Shown: positions 49,086-57,299 of the stretch, in pieces
How positions within the stretch are numbered: the first letter of the stretch is position 1
How the letters are laid out: each line of letters starts with the position of its first letter
Assembly (NCBI GenBank): GCA_024404495.1
Contig: JAKSPT010000010.1
Location: 1 to 64,000, forward strand
Length of the DNA: 64,000 nt
Direction: 5' to 3'
DNA from: Lachnospiraceae bacterium
Lineage (GTDB): Bacteria; Bacillota; Clostridia; Oscillospirales; CAG-272
Program-made: the position numbers and the translations under genes
Notes under the pieces: model-generated
Database searches by the model: none
Told to the model about the DNA's origin: nothing
What the model saw: only the letters and a program-made list of their open reading frames with translations

Positions 49086-49838
49086 ATGAAACTGAAAAAT
49101 ACGCTGAAATATAACCGCGCTCTCGGGATCGTCGTCCTCGTGCTCATCGTCCCGCTGACCCTCATTCTGAAGGCGAACCTCTCCCTCTCCGCCGCAAAAG
49201 CGGACCTGAAGGAAGCCTACGCCGAAGAGATGAAAACCGGGGTACAGTCCTGTGCCGACAGTATGACGCTTTTCTGCGCGGCGGCGGAAAAGGCGGGCAT
49301 CGACGTCTCGGAAACGAAAGCGGCAGTGACCGGCTTCAACGACGCGGCAAAGGACGTCTTTTCGGTCACCGAGGCAGCGGAAAAGGTCTTTCCCCTGCTC
49401 AAGCAGTCCCACGACCTGCTGAAAACGACGCCCGACGCCGATACCGTCCTTGCGGACAGATATTACAACGCGATCGGTTCCTCGCTGAAGCAGCTCGCCG
49501 ATCAGACGGAATATGCCGGGGAACGGAGCGATTACGAATTCGTCCGCACGCATCCCATCGCCGGGAAGATCACCCTTCCGGCGTCGGAAGCGACCGATTT
49601 TGCCGCGCTCTTCGAGCGGTACGGCAGTGATTTTGATCTCACCGTCACTCCGCCCGAACCCGAATTCGTTTCGTGGCTCGGCGCCGTCTTCGGTGCGGTC
49701 GCTGATATCGTTTCGGACGTCGTCGGCTGGATCCTGCACGCCGCGTGGTGGATCCTCTCGCGCGGAAAAGGGATCGTGGGCGTTCTGATCGTCATCGGTC
49801 TGATCTCCGCCGCGTCCGGATCAAGATCCAGAAAATGA
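49086..49838 (+). CDS. Membrane protein of unknown function, LemA-like position
   Basis: 250 residues with one N-terminal anchor (ALGIVVLVLIVPLTLIL, about 12-30), a helical extracytoplasmic part (AEEMKTGVQSCADSMTLFCAAAEKAGI; NAIGSSLKQLADQTEYAG) and two C-terminal hydrophobic segments (WLGAVFGAVADIVSDVVGWILHAAWWIL and GIVGVLIVIGLISAASG). The helical region recalls LemA proteins, which often follow telA, but identity is not secure. It follows telA by 22 bp with only a weak ribosome-binding site, suggesting coupling. Confidence 0.75.
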   Translation: MKLKNTLKYNRALGIVVLVLIVPLTLILKANLSLSAAKADLKEAYAEEMKTGVQSCADSMTLFCAAAEKAGIDVSETKAAVTGFNDAAKDVFSVTEAAEKVFPLLKQSHDLLKTTPDADTVLADRYYNAIGSSLKQLADQTEYAGERSDYEFVRTHPIAGKITLPASEATDFAALFERYGSDFDLTVTPPEPEFVSWLGAVFGAVADIVSDVVGWILHAAWWILSRGKGIVGVLIVIGLISAASGSRSRK

Positions 49839-49849
49839 GAAGCAATGGG

Positions 49850-49880
49850 GCTGCTGCACGAACGTGCAGCGGCTCTTTTC
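49850..49880 (+). terminator. Terminator of the XpaC-TelA operon
   Basis: GCTGCTGCACG / CGTGCAGCGGC stem (one G-T pair), 2-base loop, TCTTTTCCTTTTT. Confidence 0.8.
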
Positions 49881-49898
49881 CTTTTTGCGAAAAAGCCC

Positions 49899-49927
49899 TT
49901 GTGCTCCGCGCCGTTTCGTGCTATAAT
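49899..49927 (+). promoter_or_regulatory. Promoter of the GH28-like gene
   Basis: TTGTGC (49899-49904), 17-bp spacer, TATAAT (49922-49927) preceded by TG and one base. Confidence 0.75.
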
Positions 49928-49964
49928 GGAGAGCAGAAGAATCACCGCACACAGGAGGTATGAT

Positions 49965-51326
49965 ATGAAAGTCAGCACGATCACCCCGAACGATCCCCTT
50001 TTTGCCGGTATGAGCGATACCGAAAAGATCCGCGCCGCCGTGGCGCTTGCCGAAAAGACCGGGATCGGCGAAATCGTCATTCCGCGATACAACGAAGAAA
50101 GGCAGTCAACGCTGTGGACGATCGAGGATACGATCGCCCTGCCCTCCGATATGACGGTGATCCTCGACGGATGCCGTCTCCGCATGGCGGACGGTGTGAT
50201 CGCCACGATGTTCATGAACTCCGCCGCGCGGACGCCGGAGGGCAATACGGCGCAGGGCAAACAGAGACGCATCCGCATCCTCGGAAGAAACGGCGCCGTC
50301 CTCGACGGCGGGAACCCGAACGCGCTCAACGAGCAGACCTCCAAAACGAACGGTCTGCCGCACGTCTCGCGCAATCTGCTGATCTACCTTCACAACGTGA
50401 CCGATTTTGAGGTCTCGGGCTTCACGGTCGAAAATCAGCGCTGGTGGGCGATGGCGTTCATGTTCGCCGATACGGGCACGGTCTCGCATCTGCATTTCCG
50501 TCTGACCCGTCACGCTTTGGACACGCACGGCGTCTGGCGCAATCAGGACGGCATCGACCTCCGCGTCGGCTGTCACAACATCCTCATCGAGGATATCGAG
50601 GGCGAAACGGGGGACGATTTCATCGCGCTGACCGCCCTGATGGGTAAGAATCTCGAAGAGCCCGAGCTGACCGACGATCCCGACCGGGATATCCACGACG
50701 TCATCATCCGCGATATCCGGGGCAGATCCAATCTCTGCGCGCTGATCCGTCTCCTCTGTCACCGCGGGCTGAAGATCTACAATATCGCGATGAACAACCT
50801 CTTTGAGACGACCCGTCCCGGTCTGGAAGCGCGCTCGCAGATGACGCTTCGCATCGGGGACGACGCCGACGCTTATTACGGCGCGCCCGAAAATCACGTG
50901 AAGCCGGGCGATATGCACGATATCACGATCGACAACGTCTTTTCCCATTCGCTCTGCGTCCTCAACCTCTGCGGCGCGGTGCGCGGTATGACGGTACGGA
51001 ATCTTCACGCCGCCCCCGACTGCGGGTACGCCTGCTTCTTCGGCTACTCGGGCGCGACGAACGTCTTCCTCTATCACGAATCGAGAAAGGCGGAGTACGA
51101 CGCGATCCGTTACGTTCCCTTCCGCGCGGCTTATCCTGCGATCCTTGAGGATATCACGGTCGAAAACGTCTTCTGCGGCTCGGACGGCACCTATGCCCCG
51201 GCGGCGATCGGCGCATCGAACGCCGTTCTGCACAACGTCACGGTGCGCGGGCTCCGCGTCGGGGACTCCCTCACCGCGTATCTGCCCTTCTCCGGCGTGG
51301 ACGGAGAGCTCCGCATGGAATCCTGA
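49965..51326 (+). CDS. Right-handed beta-helix protein, GH28-like
   Basis: 453 residues from ATG 49965, which has a near-perfect AGGAGG six bases upstream; the in-frame extension upstream is rejected. No signal peptide, so cytoplasmic. Beta-helix rungs recur (VTDFEVSGFTVENQRWW, VSHLHFRLTRHALDTHGVWRNQDGIDLRVGCHNILIEDIEGETGDDFIAL, IHDVIIRDIRG). NQDGIDL and GDDFIAL sit where GH28 enzymes have their catalytic NxD and DD pairs, so an intracellular hydrolase of short acidic oligosaccharides is plausible. Monocistronic, ending at a shared bidirectional terminator. Confidence 0.85.
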   Translation: MKVSTITPNDPLFAGMSDTEKIRAAVALAEKTGIGEIVIPRYNEERQSTLWTIEDTIALPSDMTVILDGCRLRMADGVIATMFMNSAARTPEGNTAQGKQRRIRILGRNGAVLDGGNPNALNEQTSKTNGLPHVSRNLLIYLHNVTDFEVSGFTVENQRWWAMAFMFADTGTVSHLHFRLTRHALDTHGVWRNQDGIDLRVGCHNILIEDIEGETGDDFIALTALMGKNLEEPELTDDPDRDIHDVIIRDIRGRSNLCALIRLLCHRGLKIYNIAMNNLFETTRPGLEARSQMTLRIGDDADAYYGAPENHVKPGDMHDITIDNVFSHSLCVLNLCGAVRGMTVRNLHAAPDCGYACFFGYSGATNVFLYHESRKAEYDAIRYVPFRAAYPAILEDITVENVFCGSDGTYAPAAIGASNAVLHNVTVRGLRVGDSLTAYLPFSGVDGELRMES

Positions 51327-51333
51327 ATAAACA

Positions 51334-51369
51334 AAAAACCGCCTCCCGCGTTTGCGGGAGGCGGTTTTT
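51334..51369. terminator. Bidirectional terminator between the GH28-like gene and rpmA
   Basis: Perfect 16-bp stem (AAAAACCGCCTCCCGC and complement) with a GTTT loop and A/T tracts on both sides. Confidence 0.95.
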
Positions 51370-51378
51370 CATTGAAAA

Positions 51379-51657
51379 TCAGTCGGTAACGACGCTGACG
51401 TTCTTCTTGTCACGGGTGACGTGACCGAACTTCACTTTACCGTCAACGAGCGCGAACAGGGTATCATCCTTGCCGCGGCCGACGTTCTCGCCGGGAAGAA
51501 TGTGGGTACCGCGCTGTCTGACAATGATATTGCCGGCAACGACAGCCTGACCGTCAGCCTTCTTCACGCCAAGGCGCTTGGACTCGGAATCACGGCCGTT
51601 CTTGGTAGAACCAACACCCTTTTTATGAGCGAAAAACTGCAGACTGAGCTTTAACAT
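51379..51657 (-). CDS. rpmA: 50S ribosomal protein L27
   Basis: 92 residues, starting at ATG 51657 with [30 protein letters not shown]. The LKLSLQFF stretch is the Firmicutes N-terminal extension removed by the Prp protease, exposing AHKKG for the peptidyl-transferase centre. The prp gene lies directly upstream (34-bp spacer), so the enzyme and its substrate are made from one transcript with L21. Confidence 0.98.
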   Translation of the reverse strand: MLKLSLQFFAHKKGVGSTKNGRDSESKRLGVKKADGQAVVAGNIIVRQRGTHILPGENVGRGKDDTLFALVDGKVKFGHVTRDKKNVSVVTD

Positions 51658-51691
51658 GGCTTTACTCCTCCGTATTATTTGTTTGAGGATC

Positions 51692-52042
51692 TTACTCCTC
51701 GACCTCTTCAACGTCGAGATATTCGTAGTAGTCCTCCAGCAGATCCATCAGCTGAAGGTAGTAGGAATACATAAGACCCGCGATCGCGTAGCGCTTTTCG
51801 GGCTCGGCTCCGGTTTCGGGCAGAGCGTCCAGCGCGATGACGCGGACGTCGGTGGTCTCATCGTCGACGGTATAATCGACGTTCGACGCGTAGGCTACCT
51901 CAACGGTATTGATGACGAGCATCGTCATCGCGGACACAGCCGCACATACGATATCCTGACCGGATTCCGCGTAATCCGCGTGACCCGATTCCTTGAAACC
52001 GTAATAAACACCGCCGCGCTTGAAAAACGAAATATGGATCAT
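51692..52042 (-). CDS. prp: Ribosomal-processing cysteine protease Prp
   Basis: 116 residues. The family signature [20 protein letters not shown] places the catalytic histidine (G-H-A) and cysteine (I-V-C) as in Prp/DUF464 proteases. It removes the L27 N-terminal extension, an essential step in Firmicutes. ATG 52042 is chosen because GGAAGGG lies eight bases upstream; a GTG three codons earlier is possible. It sits between rplU and rpmA, the classic location. Confidence 0.96.
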   Translation of the reverse strand: MIHISFFKRGGVYYGFKESGHADYAESGQDIVCAAVSAMTMLVINTVEVAYASNVDYTVDDETTDVRVIALDALPETGAEPEKRYAIAGLMYSYYLQLMDLLEDYYEYLDVEEVEE

Positions 52043-52062
52043 TTCCGACACCCTTCCGGGGA

Positions 52063-52374
52063 TCAGCCGTTGATCGCGGCGATCTGAACCTTGGTATAGG
52101 GCTGTCTGTGGCCGATCTTCTTCTTTTCGTTCTTCTTGGACTTATACTTCATAACGTAGATCTTCTTGCCGCGGCCGTTCTTCACGACGTTCGCGGTGAC
52201 GGTAGCGCCCTCTACGACGGGAGTACCGGTGACGAAGGAGTCACCCTTGGAAAGAGCCAGCACCTTGTCAAAGGTAACGGTCTCACCTTCGTTGACGTCC
52301 AACTTCTCGATGAACAGAATATCGCCTTCGTTGACTTTGTACTGCTTTCCGCCTGTTTCAATAACAGCAAACAT
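52063..52374 (-). CDS. rplU: 50S ribosomal protein L21
   Basis: 103 residues from ATG 52374 ([18 protein letters not shown]), with the C-terminal signature [31 protein letters not shown] ribosome-binding site precedes it. First gene of L21-Prp-L27, with a structured leader and its own promoter. Confidence 0.98.
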   Translation of the reverse strand: MFAVIETGGKQYKVNEGDILFIEKLDVNEGETVTFDKVLALSKGDSFVTGTPVVEGATVTANVVKNGRGKKIYVMKYKSKKNEKKKIGHRQPYTKVQIAAING

Positions 52375-52482
52375 GAAAAGCACCTCACTTTCATACCGCT
52401 TTCGCGGCTAAGACTCGCTGAGTACGGTAAAGCGTTTTTCGTATGAAAAAGCGCTTTTTCACAGACCGGACATCATGCGGCA
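52375..52482 (-). ncRNA. Probable L21 leader RNA
   Basis: About 108 nt between the predicted start of transcription and the rplU ATG. It contains a palindromic AAAAAGCGCTTTTT segment (about 52440-52453) and, close to the ribosome-binding site, a GNRA-capped hairpin CCGC-GAAA-GCGG (52399-52410). Leaders in this position are known for rplU in Firmicutes; the match to that RNA family is by position and general features only. Confidence 0.45.
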
Positions 52483-52488
52483 TTTTTG

Positions 52489-52518
52489 ATTATACCATGC
52501 GGGAACTGTATTTGTCAA
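52489..52518 (-). promoter_or_regulatory. Promoter of rplU-prp-rpmA
   Basis: Minus strand TTGACA (52518-52513), 18-bp spacer, TATAAT (52494-52489) preceded by TG and one base. Confidence 0.85.
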
Positions 52519-52587
52519 GCGTTTTCGGGGAATTTGTGTTAATTATTTATGAACTCCGACGTGCTCTTCCCTTTTTGCAAAACCGTT

Positions 52588-52621
52588 AAAAAATCGTTCC
52601 GGCGAACCGGAACGATTTTTC
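52588..52621 (-). terminator. Terminator of nrdD-trxB
   Basis: AAATCGTTCCGG / CCGGAACGATTT stem with a TTCG loop (minus strand) and T6 run, 6 bp after the trxB stop. Confidence 0.95.
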
Positions 52622-52627
52622 GTTTTC

Positions 52628-53536
52628 TTATTTTCCGTCGAGGAAATCGCACGCTGCGAGCGCGGCGATGGCGCCGTCCGCAGCCGCGGTCGCGACCTGA
52701 CGGATGCGCTTGGTGCGGCAGTCGCCCGCGACGAAGACGCCCTTCGTCCCCGTGACACAGCTTTCGTCCGCCTTCGCGTAGCCGCGCGGATCAAGGTCGA
52801 TCAGAGCGGCGAACGGTTCGTTCTGCGGAACGAGCCCGATCGCGATGAAGAGACCGTCCAGCTTCAGATCCTTCTTTTCGCCGGTCGCGGTCTTTTCCAC
52901 GGTAACGCCGGTCAGATCGTTTTCGCCGAGAACGGCGGTCACGACCGTACCGAGGATGACTTCCACGTTGTCCTTCGCGGCGAGCTGATCGCAGAGTGCC
53001 TTTTCGCCGGTGAGGAAGTCGAGGTTCTGGATGACGGTGACCTTCTTTGCCTGATCTGCCAGAAGCAAGGCTTCCTGCAGTGCGGAGTTGCCGCCGCCGA
53101 CGACGCCGACCTCCTTGCCCTGATAGAATGCGCCGTCGCAGACCGCGCAGAAGGAGATGCCGCTGCCGATGAGGTTTTCCTCGTTTTCCAGACCGATCAG
53201 ACGGTGACGGGCGCCGGTCGCAACGACGATCGCGCGGCACTCAAAGTCGCCGCCGTCGGTGTGGACGGTCTTCACTTCCCCGTCGGTGACCGAAAGCACC
53301 TCGGCGGATTCGACCTCGGCGCCCTGCGAGAGCACCTGATCGACCAGCTTCTCGGCGAATTCGTTGCCCGAAAGCGCCGTGAAGCCGGGAATGTTCTCCA
53401 CCTTCGGCGAGTAGGTGATCTGCCCGCCGAAGACGGCTTTTTCAATGACGAGAACGGTTTTGTTGGCGCGTCTTGCATAGACCGCCGCGGTCAGTCCGGC
53501 GGGACCGCCGCCGATGACGATGATATCGTAAATCAT
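52628..53536 (-). CDS. trxB: Thioredoxin reductase
   Basis: NADPH- (or ferredoxin-) dependent flavoenzyme of 302 residues. FAD-binding GGGPAGLTAAVYARR at the N-terminus, redox-active C130-AVC133 (FCAVCDGAFY), NAD(P)-binding GGGNSALQEALLL, and the C-terminal FAD motif GVFVAGDCRTKRIRQVATAAADGA. It starts nine bp after the nrdD stop without a strong ribosome-binding site, so translation is coupled. It probably reduces the redoxin domain fused to NrdD. Confidence 0.96.
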   Translation of the reverse strand: MIYDIIVIGGGPAGLTAAVYARRANKTVLVIEKAVFGGQITYSPKVENIPGFTALSGNEFAEKLVDQVLSQGAEVESAEVLSVTDGEVKTVHTDGGDFECRAIVVATGARHRLIGLENEENLIGSGISFCAVCDGAFYQGKEVGVVGGGNSALQEALLLADQAKKVTVIQNLDFLTGEKALCDQLAAKDNVEVILGTVVTAVLGENDLTGVTVEKTATGEKKDLKLDGLFIAIGLVPQNEPFAALIDLDPRGYAKADESCVTGTKGVFVAGDCRTKRIRQVATAAADGAIAALAACDFLDGK

Positions 53537-53545
53537 ATCGTTCGA

Positions 53546-55918
53546 TCAGACGTTCAGGAATTTCTTGATATCCGAAACGCCGCAGAACTTGGAGGCGCTG
53601 CCGTCCTTGACGATGACGAGCGTGGGCGCCTGCTTGACACCGAGCTTCACCGCGAGGTCTGCGTGCTCGGTGGCGTACAGCTTTTCGTAAGCGAAGCCCG
53701 CTTTATCGAGGATCGCGCAGGCGATCTTGCAGTTCGGGCAGGTGGGAGTAGCGAAGAGATACACGGCGTCGGAGAGGGCCTCTTCCTTCTTTTCCTCCGC
53801 GGGAGCCTGTGCGGCTTCGCCGGGCTTGCCGTGGTTCAGATAGGATTTGGAGAGGTCGTAAACGCGGCGGTCCTTGAACTCCTGCGTTTTGCCGACGTTC
53901 CAGTTCTGAACGGGACGGTAATAACCGGTGATACGGCTGTAAACCTCGGTCTTTTCGCCGCACTCGGGGCACTCGAAGACCTCGCCCGCGATATAGCCGT
54001 GGGTCTTGCAGATCGAGTAGGTGGGAGAAAGCGTGTAGTACGGGAGCTTATAGTTCTCCGCGATCTTGCGGACGAGGTTCGCGGCGGACTTCCAGTCGGG
54101 CAGCTTCTCGCCGAGGAAGGCGTGGAAGACGGTACCGGAGGTATAAAGGGTCTGCAGCTCGTCCTGAATGTCAAGCGCCGAGAAGATGTCCTCGGTGTAG
54201 CCGACCGGGAGGTGAGAGCTGTTGGTATAGTAAGGCGTGTCGCCCGGCTTCTTCGCAGCGGTCACGATATCGGGATAGCGCTCGACGTCGTGCTTTGCGA
54301 GGCGGTAAGCGGTCGATTCCGCGGGGGTCGCTTCGAGGTTATAGAGATCGCCGTACTGCTCCTGATAGTCGGAGAGGCGCTCTCTCATGTGGTTGAGGAC
54401 GTCCTTGGTGAATTCCTGCGCCTCCTCGTTCGTCAGGTCCTTGCCGATCCACTTCGCGTTGAGGCAGGCTTCGTTCATACCGACCAGACCGATCGTGGAG
54501 AAGTGGTTGGCGAAGGTGCCGAGGTAACGTCTGGTGTAGGGGTACAGACCGTTATCGAGGAACTTGGTGATGACCGTGCGCTTGATCTTCAGCGAGCGGG
54601 CGGAAATGTCCATCATCTTATCGAGACGAGCGTAGAAATCCTTTTCGTCCTTCGCGAGATACGCGATACGGGGCATATTGATCGTGACGACGCCGACCGA
54701 ACCGGTGCTCTCACCGCTGCCGAAGAAGCCGCCGGACTTCTTGCGGAGCTCGCGGAGGTCGAGGCGGAGGCGGCAGCACATCGAACGGACGTCGCTCGGC
54801 TCCATATCGGAGTTGATATAGTTGGAGAAATAAGGCGTGCCGTACTTCGAGGTCATCTCGAAGAGGAGGCGGTTATTCTCGGTCTCGGACCAGTCGAAGC
54901 CGGCAGTGATCGAGTACGTAGGGATCGGGTACTGGAAGCCGCGGCCGTTGGCGTCGCCCTCGATCATCGTTTCGAGGAACGCCTTATTGATCATATCCAT
55001 CTCGGGCTTGCAGTCCTTGTACTTGAAGTCAAGCTCCTTGCCGCCGACGATGCAGTTCAGCTCGGCAAGGTCGTTCGGGACCGTCCAGTCGAGGGTGATG
55101 TTCGAGAAGGGAGCCTGCGTGCCCCAGCGGGAGGGAGTGTTCACGCCGTAAACGAAGGACTGGATGCAGTTCTTGACCTCGTAGTACGAGAGGTTATCGA
55201 CCTTGACGAAGGGAGCGAGGTAGGTATCGAAGGAGGAGAATGCCTGCGCGCCCGCCCACTCGTTCTGCATAATGCCGAGGAAGTTGACCATCTGATTGCA
55301 GAGGGAAACGAGGTGCTTCGCCGGGGCGGAGGTGATCTTGCCGGTGACGCCGCCGAGGCCCTCCTTGATGAGCTGCTTCAGCGACCAGCCCGCGCAGTAA
55401 CCGGTCAGCATCGAAAGGTCGTGGATGTGGATATCCGCGTCGTGATGCGCCTTGCCGATCTCCTCGTCGTAGACCTCGGAGAGCCAGTAGTTCGCGGTGA
55501 TCGCGCCCGAGTTGGAAAGGATCAGACCGCCGACCGAATAGGTGACGGTGGAGTTTTCCTTCACGCGCCAGTCGTTGATCTTCAGATAATCGTCGACCGT
55601 CTTCTTGTAGTCGATGATGGTGTCGCTCAGATTACGCAGCTTCTCGTGCTGCTTACGGTAAAGGATATACGCCTTTGCCACGTCGTCGTAGCCTGCCTTG
55701 CTGAGGACGCTCTCGACGCTGTCCTGGATCGCCTCGACCGTGATCAGCTTGTCCTTGACCTTCGGCTCAAAATCCGAGGTGACCTTCAGGACCAGAAAGT
55801 CGATCATATCGGGGTGATAGTTCTTTTCGCAGGCCTCAAATGCCTTGATGATCGCCGCTTTGATCTTGTTCAGATCAAATTCAACGATTTTGCCGTCGCG
55901 TTTTACTACGTTGTACAT
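53546..55918 (-). CDS. nrdD: Anaerobic ribonucleoside-triphosphate reductase with C-terminal thioredoxin-like domain
   Basis: Class III ribonucleotide reductase, 790 residues. About 3-90 is an ATP cone (VVKRDGKIVEFDLNKIKAAI); the catalytic barrel has SMCCRLRLDLRELRKKSGGFFGSGESTGSVG; near 640-690 come the zinc cysteines (CKTHGYIAGEVFECPECG) and the glycyl-radical loop RITGYYRPVQNWN. After an A/E linker, residues 715-790 are a thioredoxin/glutaredoxin-like domain with C727-PNC730 and a cis-proline-type TLVI stretch. That domain can deliver electrons from TrxB encoded next door. The activase gene nrdG is not in the window. GAGG lies seven bases before the ATG. Confidence 0.96.
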   Translation of the reverse strand: MYNVVKRDGKIVEFDLNKIKAAIIKAFEACEKNYHPDMIDFLVLKVTSDFEPKVKDKLITVEAIQDSVESVLSKAGYDDVAKAYILYRKQHEKLRNLSDTIIDYKKTVDDYLKINDWRVKENSTVTYSVGGLILSNSGAITANYWLSEVYDEEIGKAHHDADIHIHDLSMLTGYCAGWSLKQLIKEGLGGVTGKITSAPAKHLVSLCNQMVNFLGIMQNEWAGAQAFSSFDTYLAPFVKVDNLSYYEVKNCIQSFVYGVNTPSRWGTQAPFSNITLDWTVPNDLAELNCIVGGKELDFKYKDCKPEMDMINKAFLETMIEGDANGRGFQYPIPTYSITAGFDWSETENNRLLFEMTSKYGTPYFSNYINSDMEPSDVRSMCCRLRLDLRELRKKSGGFFGSGESTGSVGVVTINMPRIAYLAKDEKDFYARLDKMMDISARSLKIKRTVITKFLDNGLYPYTRRYLGTFANHFSTIGLVGMNEACLNAKWIGKDLTNEEAQEFTKDVLNHMRERLSDYQEQYGDLYNLEATPAESTAYRLAKHDVERYPDIVTAAKKPGDTPYYTNSSHLPVGYTEDIFSALDIQDELQTLYTSGTVFHAFLGEKLPDWKSAANLVRKIAENYKLPYYTLSPTYSICKTHGYIAGEVFECPECGEKTEVYSRITGYYRPVQNWNVGKTQEFKDRRVYDLSKSYLNHGKPGEAAQAPAEEKKEEALSDAVYLFATPTCPNCKIACAILDKAGFAYEKLYATEHADLAVKLGVKQAPTLVIVKDGSASKFCGVSDIKKFLNV

Positions 55919-56012
55919 TTCTTTTCCTCTTTCTCTCTTTTCTTCTTTATATCAACCTTTTGGGCACGGATGAAAAGACGGGCGGGTTCTTCCCCGTCAG
56001 CGTTCGTGAAAG

Positions 56013-56064
56013 AGTATATCATATATTTAGTGTGCTGTCAATAGATTTATACAATATCTTGTGG
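56013..56064 (-). promoter_or_regulatory. nrdD promoter with paired NrdR-box-like sites
   Basis: Minus strand TTGACA (56041-56036), 17-bp spacer, TATACT (56018-56013). Two 16-bp sites resemble ACACWATATWTWGTGT: CCACAAGATATTGTAT (56064-56049, 13 of 16) and ACACTAAATATATGAT (56033-56018, about 12 of 16). Their starts are exactly 31 bp apart, three helical turns, the arrangement known for NrdR. One sits just upstream of the -35, the other fills the spacer. Confidence 0.8.
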
Positions 56065-56134
56065 TTTTTGCGTCATAAATTTACGGCACAAATTTTGTGC
56101 GAAATGCGAAGGGCAACGAACGCGGGGATGCGAG

Positions 56135-56350
56135 GGGACGCGATGTTCTTTCTCTGAGAGAAAGAACCAAAGAGGCATAAGGGGTACATAATGTTTGGGT
56201 ACTCCGAATACAGCTTCTTTGTTCCCGGGAGAAATCATCTTCGGTGATCTCCCGTCCCGATCCGCCTCCCCCGGTGTCTTCGCATTGCGCGCTGCTGCGT
56301 CAGCTTTATCCGAAGCACCGCACCCTCATTCAGTCGGTTCAAAAGTAACT
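56135..56350 (+). repeat. Dispersed structured repeat, copy C
   Basis: GGACGCGAT, hairpin 1 GTTCTTTCTC / GAGAAAGAAC (56145-56167), ACCAAAGAGGCATAAGGGG, hairpin 2 GGGAGAAATCA / TGATCTCCC (56228-56254), GGTGTCTTCGCATTGCGCGC and TGCTGC (56273-56298), then AGTCGGTTCAAAAGTAAC. It is 17.5 kb from copies A and B and lies upstream of nrdD on the opposite strand. With its terminator it fills much of the gene-free stretch 55919-56650. Confidence 0.85.
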
Positions 56351-56355
56351 GAAAA

Positions 56356-56400
56356 AGGCATCCCCGTGATTCGTCACGGGGATGCCTTCTGTCTTTTTTT
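56356..56400 (+). terminator. Terminator-like hairpin ending repeat copy C
   Basis: 14-bp stem AGGCATCCCCGTGA / TCACGGGGATGCCT with a TTCG loop, followed by TCTGTCTTTTTTT. The stem sequence differs completely from the hairpin that ends copies A and B. Confidence 0.85.
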
Positions 56401-56617
56401 CTTTCTCGTCCGCTAATCTTTGGGCGGTGTGAGGGCTCCCTTGGTTTCAAATCCTTCGGATCTGCGGGAGCTCCCGCACAGCGGGTGAGGGATTGTACCT
56501 CTTTCCCGTCCGCTTTTTTTGGAAGTACATCGTAGGGCGGGGGCTCTGTCCCCCGCCGCACCTCGATCGCGTCCGCTTCCCTTTCGGCAGCGTCGTATCG
56601 CGTTTTCCGAGCATAAA
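56401..56617. other. Gene-free, hairpin-containing spacer
   Basis: No supported gene. It contains short palindromes (GGGAGCTCCC near 56470) and a GC-rich hairpin GGCGGGGG / CCCCCGCC (56536-56557). Nothing else recognised. Confidence 0.5.
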
Positions 56618-56618
56618 G

Positions 56619-56648
56619 AAAAAGCCGCCCTCGTATGAAGGCGGTATG
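56619..56648 (-). terminator. Terminator of the 56.6-63.4 kb operon
   Basis: Minus strand CCGCC / GGCGG stem with a 10-base loop, then CTTTTTCTTT, directly after the acyltransferase stop. Confidence 0.7.
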
Positions 56649-56650
56649 AT

Positions 56651-57289
56651 TCAGAGGTACTCTTTCAGTTTTTCCCACGCCCCGGGGTCGGAGGAGGTGA
56701 GATACGGGATCATTTCGTTGATCTCTTCGACGGAGCGGTCCCACCAACGCAGTTTTTCAAGAAAAGCGACCGTTTCCTCGTCAAAGCGGTACCGTACCAC
56801 CCTTGCCGGGTCGCCGACGGCGACCGCGTAAGGCGGAATATCCGAGGCGACGGTGCTGTTCAGTCCGATGATCGCGCCGTCCCCGATATGCACGCCGGGA
56901 AGCACCGTGACGTTCTGACCGATCCACACGTCGTTCCCGACCACGGTATCTCCCTTCAGCGGGAGGTCGGAGGGTTCGGGCGGGGGCATCTCCCAACCCT
57001 TCATAATGTAGAAAGGAAAGGTCGTCAGCACGTTCATCTGATGGTTCGCGCCGTTCATTACGAATTCGACGCCCGCCGCGATCTGACAGAACTTCCCGAT
57101 CACGAGCTTATCGCCGTTCCATTCGTAAAGGTGGGTGACGTGCTTTTCAAAATCGGCGTCCGAAAAATAGGTGAAATCGCCGACCGTGATATTCGGGTTC
57201 GTTACCGTCGGGCGGATATTCGTCACCGATTCCCCGACGCGGAGCGGAAAAACCGCCGCCGGGTCGGGCGTGATGCCGTCTTTTTTCAT
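56651..57289 (-). CDS. CatB/Vat-like left-handed beta-helix O-acetyltransferase
   Basis: Hexapeptide-repeat acyltransferase of 212 residues using acetyl-CoA. The substrate-binding loop [10 protein letters not shown] contains the catalytic histidine typical of CatB/Vat enzymes; [52 protein letters not shown] is the beta-helix with the CoA site. Family members acetylate chloramphenicol, streptogramin A, sugars or other hydroxylated small molecules, so resistance cannot be assumed. ATG 57289 is preferred (GAGG eight bases upstream) over a TTG two codons earlier. Last gene of the operon, 10 bp after the flavoprotein gene. Confidence 0.92.
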   Translation of the reverse strand: MKKDGITPDPAAVFPLRVGESVTNIRPTVTNPNITVGDFTYFSDADFEKHVTHLYEWNGDKLVIGKFCQIAAGVEFVMNGANHQMNVLTTFPFYIMKGWEMPPPEPSDLPLKGDTVVGNDVWIGQNVTVLPGVHIGDGAIIGLNSTVASDIPPYAVAVGDPARVVRYRFDEETVAFLEKLRWWDRSVEEINEMIPYLTSSDPGAWEKLKEYL

Positions 57290-57299
57290 TTTCAAAGCC

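Noticed and set aside
53204..56044. 946-codon open frame antisense to nrdD and trxB
   Set aside because: Same GC-skewed antisense effect; nrdD and trxB motifs on the other strand are complete.
56651..57289. Antibiotic resistance gene (chloramphenicol or streptogramin acetyltransferase)
   Set aside because: Only the general CatB/Vat fold and catalytic loop are recognisable, and its place in a metabolic operon argues against assuming a resistance role.
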